DNA from: JBBQNR01 sp038330145
GTDB lineage: Bacteria; Actinomycetota; Thermoleophilia; Solirubrobacterales; JBBDJG01
Length of the DNA: 64,000 bases
Direction: 5' to 3'
Assembly: GCA_038330145.1 (NCBI GenBank)
Contig: JBBQNR010000006.1
Coordinates: 1 to 64,000 of the forward strand
The first letter of the stretch is position 1; every line of letters begins with the position of its first letter. Positions 62,225 to 64,000 of this stretch are shown piece by piece. The notes beneath the pieces were generated by a model. That model made no database searches and had not been told where the DNA came from. It was given only the letters and a program-made list of their open reading frames with translations. The translations under genes were made by a program, and so were the position numbers.

Positions 62225-63247
62225 TTGGTGGTTCGGAAGCTGACGGCCACGATTATCTGCATCGCCAGTTTGGGGCTCACTGCTCCAGCGGTGTCTTTTG
62301 CCGCTCGCTGTCCTGACGATCGTTACGACCATGCGGCGGCGGCGGCATACGTCCTTGGGGGCGTGGCCCCACTGATCGCCACCGCCTTCGACGTTAGGTG
62401 GAACTTCCTTCTGCCCGGCTTCAGTTCCCCCAGCCTGTCCGAATCGAACCTCCGAGTGTCCATTCAAGCCGCAACCGCGACCCCTATCAGCCATCCTTAC
62501 AGCGGCACAGGCGGGGAAGTGATCTTCCGGTTCGAGCCTGGCGACGGCCCCGCGTTGGTCTCCGCACAGTGGGACGTCAGCATCGACCCCTACTCCCAAG
62601 CCCCACTTTCGTGCGACTCGTCCACGAGCAAGGTCGTTAGTCCAATGCCGCCGGACCCTGCGGAAGCTCCACCGACTGGGCCACCAACACTTGACCCGGT
62701 CTGGGTTGACCGCAGCGCGAGAAGGGCACAGGAGGTCAACTGGGATTTCAATATCACGGACAGCCCTCCCGGCTCCCTCGCAGTTACGGTCTGGGCAAAG
62801 GGGGTCCGGGCACGCGTTGAGTCCCAAAGCGATGAGACGCCTTTTCTCTGGGATGGCGGATCGGTCAGACGTCGCGGCCGGTTTGTGTTGTTGCCAACCA
62901 TCGACCGGGACAATTACACGGCACACGTTACGTTCCGATCGCTTAGGAAGCGGACTGGCAATAAGAAGTACTTCTATCGAGCGGCTCTCGACGGGAAGGT
63001 TCTCAAGAGAGGAAGCTTTCGTGTACGGACTCGATTCCATCGTCGTATCCGTGGCTTCACGATTCCTGGTGACGCACCTAGAAAGGTTTGGGAAGGAAGT
63101 GACCAGTTCTTTAACTATTGCTTGAAGAAAAACCGGGAGATCTGGAGTCAGAACGGACGGCTGTATTGCTGGTGGGGAGGAACAGCTGACCTGCATTGGC
63201 GAGGCCGCTCCGCGTATACGAGTGTCAGCATCCGGTTGTTGCACTAG
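62225..63247 (+). CDS. Secreted protein of unknown function
   Basis: Protein of 340 aa (TTG 62225 or GTG 62228) with a signal peptide (ATIICIASLGLTAPAVSFAA). The mature chain is beta-rich, with a Pro-rich middle (PPDPAEAPPTGPPTLDP) and a basic second half (RSLRKRTGNKKYFYRAALDG), and ends CWWGGTADLHW... No family recognised. It follows the propeller gene by 4 bp, so the two are probably co-transcribed cargo genes. Confidence 0.7.
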   Translation: MVVRKLTATIICIASLGLTAPAVSFAARCPDDRYDHAAAAAYVLGGVAPLIATAFDVRWNFLLPGFSSPSLSESNLRVSIQAATATPISHPYSGTGGEVIFRFEPGDGPALVSAQWDVSIDPYSQAPLSCDSSTSKVVSPMPPDPAEAPPTGPPTLDPVWVDRSARRAQEVNWDFNITDSPPGSLAVTVWAKGVRARVESQSDETPFLWDGGSVRRRGRFVLLPTIDRDNYTAHVTFRSLRKRTGNKKYFYRAALDGKVLKRGSFRVRTRFHRRIRGFTIPGDAPRKVWEGSDQFFNYCLKKNREIWSQNGRLYCWWGGTADLHWRGRSAYTSVSIRLLH

Positions 63248-63274
63248 CGGCAACCCCCCTTACTGGCGAGCGGC

Positions 63275-63724
63275 TCATTTGCCGCCCTCGGCGTCGACGG
63301 CCAGGAGGCGGCGGCGGGAACGGCTTCTGCTGCTGGCGGCCGGTTGCTCAACAGCCTCACCGGGCTTTGCGATCCGCCAGCGAAGGTTGCGCTTGCCCTT
63401 CGGAGTCAATCCGAGCGTATCCATGCGGAGTCTGATCTCCCCGGCAAGCGAGCCAGTCGGCTGGCGGTCGAATAGGTCGACCAGCCGCAGCGTGTCGATC
63501 GCAAACGCCACGTCGCCCGAACTCCACCGGGTATTCGCCGGGTCACGGCACCATGCATCCCAATGCGCTTGCGCACGCTGCGACCACTCGCCTTCGCCGC
63601 CGCGCGGGGGAAGCGGCCGAGCAACGGGTTGTTCGAGCGGCAGCAGGTCGATCCATTCGCCGCCCGCTGGCGTGTTGTGACGGCGGCGGGCATTCCGGTC
63701 TTTCGGAGGCGGTCCAGGGGTCAC
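63275..63724 (-). CDS. Phage terminase small subunit-like protein
   Basis: Protein of 149 aa from GTG 63724, which has GGAGG 7 nt upstream. GPPPKDRNARRRHN at the N-terminus, LPPRGGEGEWSQRAQAHWDAWC and a helical core (DVAFAIDTLRLVDL, EIRLRMDTLGLTPKGKRNLRW) match small terminase subunits of actinophages, which recognise phage DNA for packaging. The large subunit is not adjacent in the window. Suggests the element derives from a phage. Confidence 0.7.
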   Translation of the reverse strand: MTPGPPPKDRNARRRHNTPAGGEWIDLLPLEQPVARPLPPRGGEGEWSQRAQAHWDAWCRDPANTRWSSGDVAFAIDTLRLVDLFDRQPTGSLAGEIRLRMDTLGLTPKGKRNLRWRIAKPGEAVEQPAASSRSRSRRRLLAVDAEGGK

Positions 63725-63756
63725 GTCTTCGCCTCCTGCGGGATACTGCGCGGGCG

Positions 63757-64000
63757 ATGAGACCGAAGGTATCGATCGTCGGCCAGGAGGCCGATACCGT
63801 GCGCATCGAGCGGCCCGATGGCAAGGCCGTTGACTGTTACTGGCGGAGCGACGGCAAGTTTGTCGTCTACGACATGCGGACGCAGAAAAGGCTCGCCGAG
63901 ATTGAAGTTGATACGGGCCAGCCTTCCGCGAAGTCGAAGGGGACGGTGGCAATGCCAGGCCACGACGTCCTCGTCGTCCCGCCGACGCGCTCCCGCACCG
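63757..64000 (+). CDS. Partial ORF at the right edge, unknown function
   Basis: ATG 63757 opens a frame that stays open to the window end (81 codons), divergent from the terminase gene. The product begins MRPKVSIVGQEADTVRIERP and has a compact alternating strand pattern (CYWRSDGKFVVYDMRTQ, HDVLVVPPTRS). It reads like protein, but I do not recognise it. No ribosome site is obvious. Confidence 0.5.
   Translation, partial: MRPKVSIVGQEADTVRIERPDGKAVDCYWRSDGKFVVYDMRTQKRLAEIEVDTGQPSAKSKGTVAMPGHDVLVVPPTRSRT

Larger units (their letters stand above)
59541..64000. mobile_element. Integrated element, left end (prophage- or island-like)
   Basis: Starts at the broken tRNA, carries a tyrosine integrase reading toward the junction, a phage terminase small subunit-like gene, and cargo with noticeably lower GC than the preceding 59 kb. 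No structural phage genes are seen before the window ends. The right boundary is outside. Confidence 0.75.

Noticed and set aside
1..64000. CRISPR arrays and insertion-sequence transposases
   Set aside because: No regularly spaced repeats and no transposase motifs were seen on either strand.

Overview
The window is GC-rich (roughly 70 percent) bacterial DNA with densely packed operons, many ATGA/GTGA start-stop overlaps and frequent GTG/TTG starts. A six-gene Mce operon, Streptomyces-like PHO boxes (GTTCACC-N4-GTTCACC), a Nudix plus histidine-phosphatase protein of the MutT1 type and TadE/TadG-like proteins point to an actinomycete-like phylum. My best guess is a Thermoleophilia/Solirubrobacterales relative; that placement is inference from gene content only.

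Layout. 1-2511: the start of a large secreted CocE/PepX-type serine hydrolase that runs off the left edge. 2792-17149: a phosphate and polyphosphate neighbourhood. It holds uppP, a Nudix/phosphatase protein, a CYTH-CHAD protein, ppk, an HD-domain hydrolase, phoU-pstBACS, a PhoB-like regulator, and a DUF47/PiT transporter pair with two tiny membrane proteins. Two PHO boxes, upstream of ppk and of pstS, suggest one Pho-type regulon. 17805-20557: a partial Tad-like cluster ending in a TadG-like/VanY-like/lytic-transglycosylase fusion. 20554-20723 is a 170-bp imperfect palindrome lying exactly between two converging stop codons, and the gene on its far side (DUF1428) carries an in-frame amber codon. 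21228-23920: a MarR regulator and a divergent MMPL/RND exporter. 24102-28694: two large membrane proteins flanked by decayed genes. 29030-30892: uvrC.

31061-41781: a small secreted protein, then six Mce genes (31931-40560) with no YrbE permease in the window, then a membrane diguanylate cyclase. 41939-46633: the lower-glycolysis operon gap-pgk-tpiA-gpmI. 46659-53684: a Ser/Thr kinase with a neighbouring lipoprotein, a metallophosphoesterase, a second copy of the small secreted protein family, an M48 protease and a GAF-GGDEF protein. 53790-59454: DUF3467, rlmH, argS (with an altered HIGH motif), a lipoprotein, ccdA and ccmH (cytochrome c biogenesis), and a methyltransferase.

59500-64000: a tRNA-Gly(CCC) gene is cut just after its anticodon loop and followed immediately by a tyrosine integrase. 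The remaining DNA (secreted beta-propeller protein, secreted unknown, phage terminase small subunit-like protein, partial ORF) is somewhat less GC-rich and reads as the left end of an integrated element whose other end lies outside the window.

Most genes are ordinary housekeeping or transport genes. The parts most worth following are the Pho/polyphosphate neighbourhood with its uncharacterised HD protein, the TadG-peptidase-transglycosylase fusion, the stop-to-stop palindrome, the split tRNA and the altered ArgRS.
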